From assembly GCF_900114265.1 (NCBI RefSeq), contig NZ_FPKV01000005.1, positions 1 through 64,000 on the forward strand: a DNA stretch of 64,000 bases, in the 5' to 3' direction. The DNA comes from Flaviramulus basaltis (GTDB lineage: Bacteria; Bacteroidota; Bacteroidia; Flavobacteriales; Flavobacteriaceae). A program made the position numbers and the translations under genes. Position 1 is the stretch's first letter, and every line of letters begins with the position of its first letter. This document shows, in pieces, positions 17,127 through 26,000 of the stretch. The notes below the pieces were generated by a model that was not told the DNA's origin, made no database searches, and saw only the letters and a list, made by a program, of their open reading frames with translations.

Positions 17127-17814
17127 TATCTGTTTCTGTTAGGTTACTTACAAACTCTTCAAAATTTGATATTTCGTACTCATACATCATCTGAAAGCGA
17201 TGTATAGATTCTTTTATAACAAAAGAAAAATCGTTTTCTCCCTTTTGAGTTAGTTGATCTACCCAACCTAACTGTTCAAAATCTTGAATAACATTTTTAA
17301 TATTTTTCGTTACATTGGCCCACTCCTTTGGTGTAAAATTATCTCTTGCTCCATTTTTAAAGAAAACAGATTTGTACAGGCTACTAAACTCGCTACCTAA
17401 AATTTTTGATTTGATATCTTTTAAAAAGGAAATTTCTTTTACATTTTCAAAGTACCTATCATAATACATTTGAAGCAGGGTAATTGCTGCGATTGTCTCA
17501 ATAGCAGTTAAATCTCTATGTCTGGTATGATCTGAAAGTATTCCTTTAGACTCCTCGCTAAAGGTTAAGAAGAAATAAGTTACTCCTTCAAATGTTTTCT
17601 TATCTAAAACAAGACGATAGAAAACATCATAATATTTTTTGAACTCTATGTAGTATTTTGATAGAATTCTATGATGATAATGTTCATCATCCTGAATGTG
17701 CTTTCCTTTCAGTAGTTCGATATTTAAATCTGCAAAATGTTTTTGAACATCTCTTAGCTTAAAAACATCTATAAAATTATAATTTAGCGTTTCTGCCATA
17801 TGTTCATCTGCCAT
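17119..17814 (-). CDS. jetB: Wadjet JetB / MksE, MukE-like subunit
   Basis: A 231-residue accessory subunit, assigned mainly by size and position between the kleisin-like and SMC genes. MukE-like (DUF4194) proteins of ~200 residues bridge kleisin and SMC. It has an alternating helical, winged-helix-like composition (e.g. TAIETIAAITLLQMYY, ~103-118) and an acidic C-terminus. It overlaps jetA by 31 bases (16 if the second Met is used) and jetC by 8. No membrane segment or catalytic motif is seen. Confidence 0.7.
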   Translation of the reverse strand: MADEHMAETLNYNFIDVFKLRDVQKHFADLNIELLKGKHIQDDEHYHHRILSKYYIEFKKYYDVFYRLVLDKKTFEGVTYFFLTFSEESKGILSDHTRHRDLTAIETIAAITLLQMYYDRYFENVKEISFLKDIKSKILGSEFSSLYKSVFFKNGARDNFTPKEWANVTKNIKNVIQDFEQLGWVDQLTQKGENDFSFVIKESIHRFQMMYEYEISNFEEFVSNLTETDNE

Positions 17815-19064
17815 ATTAAAATATTTTTATCCTGATAGTCCTCAGGTATTTGTTGAAGTATCTTTATGTCATAGTCCTTATGTTTACTAGCATATTTTAG
17901 GACATCATATATTACTTTTAAAGCAACTCCCTCATCTTTGGTTTCATCTAACAATCTGTAGAACTCCTTAGTAATGTCAGTGTTCTTATGTTTTGATAAG
18001 TTGATTTTGAGTATGTTGAGTTGACGTGCAATTTCCTCTTGCTTTAATAATAAACTATTAGCACTCTGTGTTTGTTGTAATGCATAAACAGGATCTATTT
18101 CTTGAGTAAGGACGTAACTTTTTTTCTTTATAAAGTTGTTATACTTTTTAACGTTTAAGAATTTAAACGACTCTTCTGGAATGTTTTTTAAATCAATATT
18201 TTTATAAAACTTAAGACCGTCTTTTCTATCATAAACAGATGCTTGAAGACTAGCTTCCAAAAATTTACGTAGATTTCTCTGGAATTGTGTTCTGGTTCTA
18301 AAATTCTCTTTAAAATTGGCTAGCTGTTTATCAGCATAAATATATCTTTCGATAATCTGCTCTAATTTCTGCTCAATAATTTCAAAAAAAGTATATACTT
18401 CATTTTTGATTTTAAGAGCTATTTCATAATCGGCTTTTAATTTTTCTAAGACTAAAGGTTCTTTTTCTATTTTAGTGTGTGAAACTTGCGAAATTTGACT
18501 TTCAAAATAATCCACAACAATTCTTATTTGTCCTTTTAAACTACCACTGAGTTGAAGGGTCTCTTTAATCTCTTCCGACCTAGCCATACTATCTCTAAAC
18601 AGCGTAGTGAAAGCATCAAGATTTTCTAAAGCTAGACTATCTGTATTGGTAACGATAGTGTTAAGTCTAATAATAGATTGATTAACCAGATCTTTAAAAG
18701 CCTCTAAATGGTCTTCAATAACTGTTTTACTACTATTCTTAAAATTATGCTCGTACCAAGATTCAAATTCTAAAATCTCTTTAATTTCTTCAGCTTTAAA
18801 AAGTCCGTAATTTTGAAATGTTTTACGAAGCGGAAAATGTTTATGTTCATTAAACAACTTCTTTCCAACAAATTGAATAAACCTTACTGCGTGTGGTGTT
18901 AGTATATATTTATAAGGTTTATTAGGTGGATGTTCTAAAAAAAAGTGAAGTAAATTTTGTGTAAGTTTTTCAATTTGTGGTTTTGCTTCAGGAAAGAAAT
19001 CTGATGCCTCACCAATGGCGCGTTCAAGATCAATCTCTTCAAATTCATTTCCTATATAATCCAA
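17784..19064 (-). CDS. jetA: Wadjet JetA / MksF, kleisin-like subunit
   Basis: The kleisin-like subunit, assigned by its place at the head of the operon, its size and its helical winged-helix N-terminus with long coiled-coil middle (~190-300). The start is uncertain. TTG at 19064 begins a 426-residue frame, but the frame stays open to 19178 with protein-like sequence (IETELQDIND, LVPSKAEGLLLYILHKR). There is no ATG or GTG there, so the true N-terminus may use a rare start or have been damaged. JetA proteins are usually ~480 residues, which favours a longer product. Confidence 0.7.
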   Translation of the reverse strand: MDYIGNEFEEIDLERAIGEASDFFPEAKPQIEKLTQNLLHFFLEHPPNKPYKYILTPHAVRFIQFVGKKLFNEHKHFPLRKTFQNYGLFKAEEIKEILEFESWYEHNFKNSSKTVIEDHLEAFKDLVNQSIIRLNTIVTNTDSLALENLDAFTTLFRDSMARSEEIKETLQLSGSLKGQIRIVVDYFESQISQVSHTKIEKEPLVLEKLKADYEIALKIKNEVYTFFEIIEQKLEQIIERYIYADKQLANFKENFRTRTQFQRNLRKFLEASLQASVYDRKDGLKFYKNIDLKNIPEESFKFLNVKKYNNFIKKKSYVLTQEIDPVYALQQTQSANSLLLKQEEIARQLNILKINLSKHKNTDITKEFYRLLDETKDEGVALKVIYDVLKYASKHKDYDIKILQQIPEDYQDKNILIWQMNIWQKR

Positions 19065-19304
19065 TTCAATTCTTTTATGAAGGATATATAGAAGTAACCC
19101 CTCTGCTTTAGAGGGGACAAGTCTATCGTAAAAATCATTTATATCTTGTAATTCGGTTTCTATACTACACTGGTATTAAGTAAATTCCCTAAGATAAAAA
19201 TAATTGAATTTTTAAGTATAGATATTTTAAAAAGAATTTAAAAAACTTGTTTTCTATATATGATTTAATAATGACTCCACTAGTGAGCACAAAAGACAAA
19301 AATT

Positions 19305-19466
19305 TTAAGTTTTTAAATTTTGATTGAAGCATTTAACCAACATTTTATATAACTCTGGATGTTTCTTTTTGAGTAAGTCTGGACGCTCGAAGAAATATTC
19401 TGAAGCTACTGCAAAAAATTCAGCCTGATTTGCACCTCCATGTTTTCGGATATCGGAAAGTTCCAT
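19305..19466 (-). pseudogene. C-terminal fragment of an M90 (MtfA-like) peptidase gene
   Basis: A 53-codon frame that from DIRKHGGANQAEFF to LVKCFNQ is nearly identical in protein and DNA to the end of the intact peptidase at 37088-37867. The HExxH active site and the first ~200 residues are absent. It is a truncated duplicate, probably left by recombination between metal-island modules. Its location, next to the Wadjet operon, marks a junction between defence and metal DNA. Confidence 0.85.
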
Positions 19467-19529
19467 ATTAAAAAGAGAAAATAATTATAAGATACCCTAT
19501 TAACAATGCGGCAGAACAGAAAAATAAGG

Positions 19530-20141
19530 CTATTTTCTTTTAAACCAACAAAACAAGAAGTTTTGATTTGTATCAAAGGGCGTTTTATGGTCAATTCTAA
19601 TACATTTTATTTTGTCAAAAGACGCTTTAAATTGATTGGTCATAGTTGTTTCTGAATATTGTTTGATATCTAAACCACTACACTTTTTTGGACCATTTTC
19701 AGAAAAAGTGCCAATGACTAAATTACCATTCTTATTAAGATGCTTTTGAACAGTCTCAACATAATTACTTATACTTTCTTTATCTGTTAAAAAATGAAAA
19801 GCAGCCCTATCATGCCAAAAGTCATAATTTTCAGGTGGTAAAAAATTAGCGGCATCAGCTACTATCCATTTTATACAATCAGCATTATCTTTTAAACGTA
19901 GCTGTGCTCTATCTAATGCGGCTTCAGAAATATCTAATACTGTAATATCTGTATATCCCAATTTTAATAAATGGTCTACCAAAAAGCTATCACCTCCTCC
20001 AATATCAATAATCTTTGCGGATTTAGAAATGTTAGATTCTTTAAAAAAGGATAGCGATGCTTCAGGAATAGGTTCATACCAACTCACTTCTTTTAAGGAT
20101 TTTGTTTTAAAAACGTTTTCCCAATGTTCTTTTTTATTCAT
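19530..20141 (-). CDS. Class I SAM-dependent methyltransferase
   Basis: A 203-residue methyltransferase. Motif I is IIDIGGGDSFLVD (~44-56), followed by an acidic end of strand 2 (VLDISE) and a strand-4 region ending VADAANFLP and FWHDRAAFHF, as in small Methyltransf_11/25 proteins. The substrate cannot be read. This type is often found beside metal or metalloid resistance genes, and here it lies between two metal-gene remnants. Its ATG is 10 bases downstream of the ATPase-tail remnant. Confidence 0.8.
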   Translation of the reverse strand: MNKKEHWENVFKTKSLKEVSWYEPIPEASLSFFKESNISKSAKIIDIGGGDSFLVDHLLKLGYTDITVLDISEAALDRAQLRLKDNADCIKWIVADAANFLPPENYDFWHDRAAFHFLTDKESISNYVETVQKHLNKNGNLVIGTFSENGPKKCSGLDIKQYSETTMTNQFKASFDKIKCIRIDHKTPFDTNQNFLFCWFKRK

Positions 20142-20151
20142 AATTGGTATT

Positions 20152-20292
20152 TTAGTTCCAACTCATTTTATGTAATCTAACTGCATTCAAAATGGCTAAT
20201 AACGCTACTCCTACATCTGCAAATACCGCTTCCCACATGGTTGCTAAACCACCCATTGCAATACCTAATACTGGTGCACTATTAGTGCCATT
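20152..20292 (-). pseudogene. Zn/Cd P-type ATPase tail with internal deletion
   Basis: A 46-codon frame (ending at the stop at 20152) joins a piece resembling the ATPase hinge (NSAPVLGIAMGG, cf. NDAPVLAVSDVGIAMGG) directly to the C-terminal membrane helix with its DVG metal-site motif (GLATMWEAVFADVGVALL). About 60 residues between two GGL sequences of the parent protein are missing, which fits recombination between those repeats. The intact relative is at 47055-49022. No start codon or upstream domain remains. Confidence 0.8.
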
Positions 20293-20372
20293 TAAAGATA
20301 AGTATGTTGGTTTTTAAGTGTTCTTGCATAAGTAATGAGGTGTTTTGGGTTTACATAGAGGAATATTTTTAT

Positions 20373-21440
20373 TTAAAGTTTAGCATCAATTTTTGCTTTG
20401 ATTGTTTTAAGCTCATTTATACTTTCATTATCAGGACTGAAATAATTATTAAACTGTTTTTCTATATCACCAGCATACTGAAGGCTGTAAACTTCAACAT
20501 CCCAAGTTTTTTTTCTAATTGTCGAGGCAAATTCTATAATATTTCGACTACCTAAGTCATCATATCCTTCATCCCTTCTTATATCCATTGCAGCTTGAAT
20601 AAAGGGTAATAACAGGTTATCTGATATATACCTAAAATCCGGTACATCTCCAGCATCTTGAATTTCTTGTAAATACGCGTAATGGGTTGGGGTGTATTCG
20701 TTAATTAAATTTGACCAAGGTTTTGTCAAATAATCTGCTGCACCAAATTTTATTCTATAATCATCTACTAATCTAGAATTAGCATTTAATAATTCCATCA
20801 TATCAGAAGCAATTTGCTTTTGTTTAGATACTTTATCTTCGATATGGAATGTGTACTTCTTCTTTAAATCTTTAAATGCTTCATTATAAAAATCTGATAT
20901 TTCATAAAGGTTAACAAATTGTTTTTGCCAATCTTCTTCATCTTCACTAAAAAAAGCTTGAAAGGCTTTAAAGTTGGACAGAATATCCATTTCAATGACT
21001 CTTTCAAAATTTTTGTTAGTATTAAAATACATTGTATTCATTGTTGATGGATTTTCTTTTTCAGCTTTGAAAAATACTTCCATTCGTTCACCGTGACGTA
21101 TTATATCCTTTTCTAATGTTTTTAAATAATTAGTTAATAATAATAGACGGTCCTTTAAATCTTGAAGTTTATCATTAGTAGCGTCCTGCCTTTCTATAAT
21201 TAAATGTTCTCTCTGTTCATAAACTTGATAAAGCACAAAAAGAATTGAGAGGAAAGCTAATATCCCACCAATTAATGAGCCATAAGCTGATATTATGTGG
21301 TCTCTCTTGTTGAAATCTACATCAAACAACTTCCAATTATCTGTTTCATAAATAGCTTGAAAAGTAAGAAATACAATTAAAGCCATCGTTAACCAAAAAA
21401 CCCATTTGATTATTTTTTTATAGCGAGATAATGATTCCAT
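20373..21440 (-). CDS. Two-TM membrane protein, abortive-infection-like, last gene of the TIR operon
   Basis: A 355-residue protein with two membrane helices (~9-31 and ~50-72), a short coiled coil (~74-110) and a helical cytoplasmic domain of ~250 residues. The two-helix-plus-C-terminal layout resembles proteins annotated as putative phage abortive-infection membrane proteins, but I see no catalytic motif. It is the fifth gene after the restriction enzyme, 14 bases behind the preceding ORF, so it is probably part of the same defence unit. Confidence 0.55.
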   Translation of the reverse strand: MESLSRYKKIIKWVFWLTMALIVFLTFQAIYETDNWKLFDVDFNKRDHIISAYGSLIGGILAFLSILFVLYQVYEQREHLIIERQDATNDKLQDLKDRLLLLTNYLKTLEKDIIRHGERMEVFFKAEKENPSTMNTMYFNTNKNFERVIEMDILSNFKAFQAFFSEDEEDWQKQFVNLYEISDFYNEAFKDLKKKYTFHIEDKVSKQKQIASDMMELLNANSRLVDDYRIKFGAADYLTKPWSNLINEYTPTHYAYLQEIQDAGDVPDFRYISDNLLLPFIQAAMDIRRDEGYDDLGSRNIIEFASTIRKKTWDVEVYSLQYAGDIEKQFNNYFSPDNESINELKTIKAKIDAKL

Positions 21441-21454
21441 AAGAATTACTTTTA

Positions 21455-21850
21455 TTAGTTTTTAAAATAAATTACACATAAAATAAGTAAAATTATTTCT
21501 GATAAATAAATCGGCCATATTGTTGGTCTAAAAGCTATTCCCAATGGATTTGTCTTACTCTTAAGAGCCGAAATATCCATAGACATTGATTTAACTTCCT
21601 TATTTATGACAGCATCGTATAGTTTTCTAAAAATTTTTTCAAGCCACAAATAATGAGAGTCCAAATACCAGAATATCAAAGAAACTGGGAAACCTATAAT
21701 AAATATTTTGTAATCTCCTTTATCAATACCAAATGCCATTAATGCCGTTATTGCTGTAATGCTCCAACTTTTAACCAAAAAAGATTTATGAGATAATCTA
21801 TCAATAACATTATGAATCAATTCCAAATGCTTAATTCTTGTTTCTTTCAT
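21455..21850 (-). CDS. Small membrane protein of the TIR operon
   Basis: A 131-residue membrane protein with hydrophobic stretches at ~28-40, ~49-63 and a C-terminal one at ~112-128. Between them is an amphipathic, charged segment (WLEKIFRKLYDAVI). The layout resembles SLATT-like membrane effectors that accompany nucleotide-signalling defence genes, but the family is not certain. It is separated from the TIR gene before it by 3 bases and from the next gene by 14. Inference: membrane effector or partner of the TIR proteins. Confidence 0.6.
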   Translation of the reverse strand: MKETRIKHLELIHNVIDRLSHKSFLVKSWSITAITALMAFGIDKGDYKIFIIGFPVSLIFWYLDSHYLWLEKIFRKLYDAVINKEVKSMSMDISALKSKTNPLGIAFRPTIWPIYLSEIILLILCVIYFKN

Positions 21851-21853
21851 ATT

Positions 21854-22432
21854 TTAATTTCTTTCTGAAGGTTCATATCCTTTTAGCCAACTATCCATTA
21901 TAATATACTTATTCACACTTTCTCTAATCCATAGTTTAATATTATCCGTGTTAGCAATTTTATTTTGTGTTATGTACGGATAAATTCCCAAATACTCTGT
22001 TCCATTGAAATTATCAGACTCATAATCTGAAATAGGTAATACAGCAACTCTTCCTTTAATGCCATCAAAATACCCTAACTCCCAAGGCATCCATTTTGAC
22101 AAACTACTATTTCTCGAAAATGCATATACTAATGACTTACAATTTTGCATTCTGTACCTTATTCTTTCTGCTGTTTCTTTAGTTACTGAATTGCGATTGA
22201 GTTGGTAATCATCAATCCAATCAACATAAACAGTAAAACGAAAATCTTCCAAGTAAATTTTTAGACTTGCTATCTCTTCTTTATCCAAATAACTATGTGA
22301 TAAAAATATATCGTACTCTTTTTCAATACTGAATGATTCATTTAAAATCTGGGGTGCACCCAAACCTTTACTAAAATTAACTTTCCTGTAACTCGTTACT
22401 CGACTTAAAAGGTCTTTTGTTATTAAACCCAT
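21854..22432 (-). CDS. TIR-domain protein 2
   Basis: A 192-residue protein. The TIR fold begins at EYDIFLSHSYLDKEE (~39-53). The second strand gives VYVDWIDD (68-75) and the third reads SLVYAFSRNSS. The likely NADase glutamate is E118 in SKWMPWELGYF. The catalytic E suggests it degrades NAD+ or makes a signalling nucleotide, as bacterial TIR defence proteins do. The N-terminal ~38 residues have no recognised domain. It lies one base after the first TIR gene, to which it is only distantly similar, so the two may form a heteromer. Confidence 0.85.
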   Translation of the reverse strand: MGLITKDLLSRVTSYRKVNFSKGLGAPQILNESFSIEKEYDIFLSHSYLDKEEIASLKIYLEDFRFTVYVDWIDDYQLNRNSVTKETAERIRYRMQNCKSLVYAFSRNSSLSKWMPWELGYFDGIKGRVAVLPISDYESDNFNGTEYLGIYPYITQNKIANTDNIKLWIRESVNKYIIMDSWLKGYEPSERN

Positions 22433-22433
22433 A

Positions 22434-23000
22434 TTAATTTTTTAACCATTCTATTAACCCTATTTTTTTACCGTCTGGAAAAATAACATTGAATTCGTCA
22501 TCCCATTCTAAACTTTTATATTTTTTGTCTACATAAGGATAGATTTGTAAATATTCATTTCCATTCCAATTACCTGTGTTATCCGCAACAGGCAAAAGAA
22601 CTATGTTACTAATGTATTTATGAACATCGCCGATTCCCAATTCCCAATTACACCATTTTGATTCTATACCTTCATTTGTTGCTAACAGGATAAACTTTTT
22701 ATTACCTTTTATCATTTCTTTAATTTTAATAGCAGTTTTGCCAGAAGGCGGATATGATAATTCATCATCCATCCAATCTACGTAAACTTGTATTTTTAGC
22801 TTATTAAGTATACCAACCAAATATCCTACTAAATCAGAATTTTTATGACTATGGCTAATAAATACACTTGACTCAAATTCATTTCTTTTTTTAGCAAGTT
22901 TTGAGGACATTGCTAACAGCACAGCCATACTTCCTTTTAAACCATAATCATCTTTACCAAGAGTAGATTTTAATTGTTCTTTAGTAATAAAATCTGCCAT
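22434..23000 (-). CDS. TIR-domain protein 1
   Basis: A 188-residue TIR protein with SSVFISHSHKNSD (44-56), VYVDWMDDE (72-80), a third strand KFILLATNEG, and the probable catalytic E120 in SKWCNWELGIG. The VYVDW-x-DD motif is shared with its neighbour. It follows the restriction-modification gene by only 3 bases, so it is almost certainly co-transcribed with it. No separate sensor domain is present; sensing may lie in the partner proteins or in the restriction enzyme. Confidence 0.85.
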   Translation of the reverse strand: MADFITKEQLKSTLGKDDYGLKGSMAVLLAMSSKLAKKRNEFESSVFISHSHKNSDLVGYLVGILNKLKIQVYVDWMDDELSYPPSGKTAIKIKEMIKGNKKFILLATNEGIESKWCNWELGIGDVHKYISNIVLLPVADNTGNWNGNEYLQIYPYVDKKYKSLEWDDEFNVIFPDGKKIGLIEWLKN

Positions 23001-23003
23001 ATC

Positions 23004-26000
23004 TTAACTATTCTCTACTATTACACGTTCTTCTTGGGTAAGGCCATAGAGGTCGTAAACCATTGTATCTATTGTTTTTTCGGTTTGATTTATTCGGGTT
23101 TGTAGGTCTTGGGCTTTCTTCTTGTTTTCTTCAAATAGCTCTAACCATTCAAACTCGTCTTTTTTGGTAAGTGGCTTACCACTTGCTTTTTTTATGGCTT
23201 TGTTGAGTTCTTTTATAAAGTCTGAAAAGTCTAACTCGTGCCAGTTTTCGAGTTTTCGGGTTAATATTAATAGAGGGAATTTTGATAAAATATAAGTCGA
23301 AAATCTATTAATAATTATATTAAAATCATTCTTATACTCAATCAGAATATTTGTTTGATTAGTTATTGAATCTTGCAAATCAATTGAAGCATTTTTAATC
23401 GGCAATTTCTCAATATATTTTGGTTTTATATTATAATCAATATGAACATTTTTAAAGTAAACGTTCATTAATTTTGAGTTCAAAATAGCCAATAAGTACT
23501 CAAGTTTAAAACTCTGATTTATTGATTCTACGAAAGAAAAATTATTAAGAGGATAAAATTTTCCATTATTGTCCAAAGCGCATACTAATCTTGTAGGCAT
23601 ACTTAACTTTCTTATATATTGAATTAAAATTTTTCTCCTTTCAAAACTGTTTTTAGAATAACCAGAAAGATGTTCTCCAAAATCAAGTTTATCTCCATCA
23701 TAATTAATCATATATTTTTTCACACAACTTGCGGAAGGAATACAAAATTTCCAATCATTTTGAGAATCATTTAAATCTTCTTCTTTCTTTACATATTTCT
23801 TGTTATTACCTGTTTTAATACCATACCTCACATTGAAAATTTTATTTAATGAAACTGTATCCTTTTGAATTTTCAATAATAAATTTGTAAGATTAGGTGT
23901 TAATTGTAAATTAAACGATAGGCTCTGAAATCTTTCCCAATCCTTTGGTATGATTGAATTAATAATAAATTTATTGTTTTCAATTAAGTAATTTGGAATG
24001 TTATTAGTTTTTAACTTGTAAGTGTTTATTGATTTATTTTGATTTATAAGTAAATTTCTTATAATAAAAATAGCTGGAACAATATCCGGTGCATCAATGA
24101 ATATTCTTTTCTCTAACTCAATTAATGTTAGAATCTCTTTCTTTAGGATATCTTTTCTTATTAAATAGTATTTGTCTAAATAATACCAAGTGTTTGGTGT
24201 GATAAATCCAAGAAACCCATTTTTCTTTATTAACTTATTAAGTGCTAAATCTGTAAAGTGAACATAAGTTTCTATTTCACCTTTTTTACATACATAATTA
24301 CTTATTATATAATCCTTTTGTTGTTTCGGAACTTTAGCACCCCAAGGCGGATTTCCAATCACAACATCAAAGCCACCATTTAGAAATATTTGCGAGAACT
24401 CGGTTTGCCAATTAAAGGCTTTATCTCCTGCTACGGTTTTGCTATCAATTAAAGAGTTGCCACATTTTATGTTGTTACTTAAATCGTTGAGTTTACGTCG
24501 TGGTTGTGCTGTACGTAACCATAAGGATAGTTTGGCAATTTCTACAGATTCTTCGTTTAGGTCAACCCCATAAATATTGTTTTCCAGAATGGTAGTTTCT
24601 ATGTCGCTTAAAATGAAGCCACCACCTAAAACTTTAGCTTTTAATTCATCGATGTAGCGGTGTTCTTTTATTAAAAAGTCTAACGCTTGGTTTAAGAATG
24701 CTCCAGAACCACAAGCTGGGTCGCAAATGGTTATTTGCAGTAGCCAATCTCTATAGGTATCTAACACCTCTAACAGTTGTTTTTTAGTGTTTTGGTGTGT
24801 GCCTCTTTTAAGCTCAAAATAGGCTTCTTCTTTAAAATCTAATGCTTGTTTTTTCTCTTGGCATAGTTTACCAACGGTATTTTCTACTATGTATTTGGTA
24901 ATATATTTTGGCGTGTAGAATACACCATCTTTTTTACGTTTGCTTTTTTGTTTGTCGAACTCACCACCTTCAATTTCGGCATTTACGCTTTCAATTTCGT
25001 TAAGTGAGTTTTCAAAAATATGCCCTAAAATGTTGACATCTACCTGACTGCTAAAATCGTATTTAGCAAGTTTGTAGGCGTGTTTGTACAGTAATGCATC
25101 GTCAATCTCCAAACTATCTATAATAGCGTCCGGTTTAAAGAGACCACCATTGTAGGCATAAATTTCGGCTCTTGAGGTTGTGCCTTTTCTACCTTCGTCT
25201 AAAAAATGAAAGTATTGCTTAAAGAGGTTATACAATGGACGTTCGTCACCAAAATCGATGTCGGCTTTCCACTTGTCTAAAATCTGTATGGTTGAGTTTG
25301 GTGGTAATAGGTCTCTATCTTCGGCAAAGAAAATAAATAGAAAACGGTCTATTAATTTTTGAGATTTTTTGAATAGGGATAATTTTACGTTTTTTTCGAG
25401 TGCTTTGTTCTCATTAGCGTTGTTATCTTCAAGAGATTGCTGCGCTTCGCTCGCAATGACAGCATCCATTTTAATGCGTTTGGCGTTGCGTTTTACCAAG
25501 TCTCTAAAGAGTTCTCGTTTAAATACCGAGTAATCATTATAAAACTGTTTGGTAATTTTATCTTCCTCTACCAAAGAGGCTTCTTTAATAGTTAATGGAA
25601 GATTGTTTACAATGTTGTCTTTTTGTAAACATAGATATAATAAGGCAAATTCTTCTGGTGCTAATTGAAACAGATTGAACTCTAAAAACTCGGTGGCATC
25701 ATTGATGTAAAACCTCAACTTCTCGAAGTTGGATGTTATGACATAAACGCAACCTTTTTGATTGGCTTTATAGTCGAATGCTTGTTTTCGGATGCTTTCT
25801 AAATCTTTGGTGTTTGTCCCTTTTAATTCTATGACACCAATAGCGTTTCCTTTGCTTAAAATAGCGCCATCTGCTTTTCCTGCTCCCTTTTGGTTTTTAA
25901 ACTCTGTAGTAATGTTGAAGTCAGGCTTTGGATTAAGCGTATAATCCAATACATTTACAAACAACTCGTCTAAAAACTTGGCTTGGTATTGCTCTTCTTT

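Noticed and set aside
20304-20555. Plus-strand 83-residue ORF
   Set aside because: It is a shadow of the 3' end of the membrane-protein gene at 20373-21440 and of the intergenic gap.
20373-23000. Thoeris system (ThsA/ThsB)
   Set aside because: TIR proteins are present, but no SIR2/Macro/SLOG-type effector gene is in the operon.
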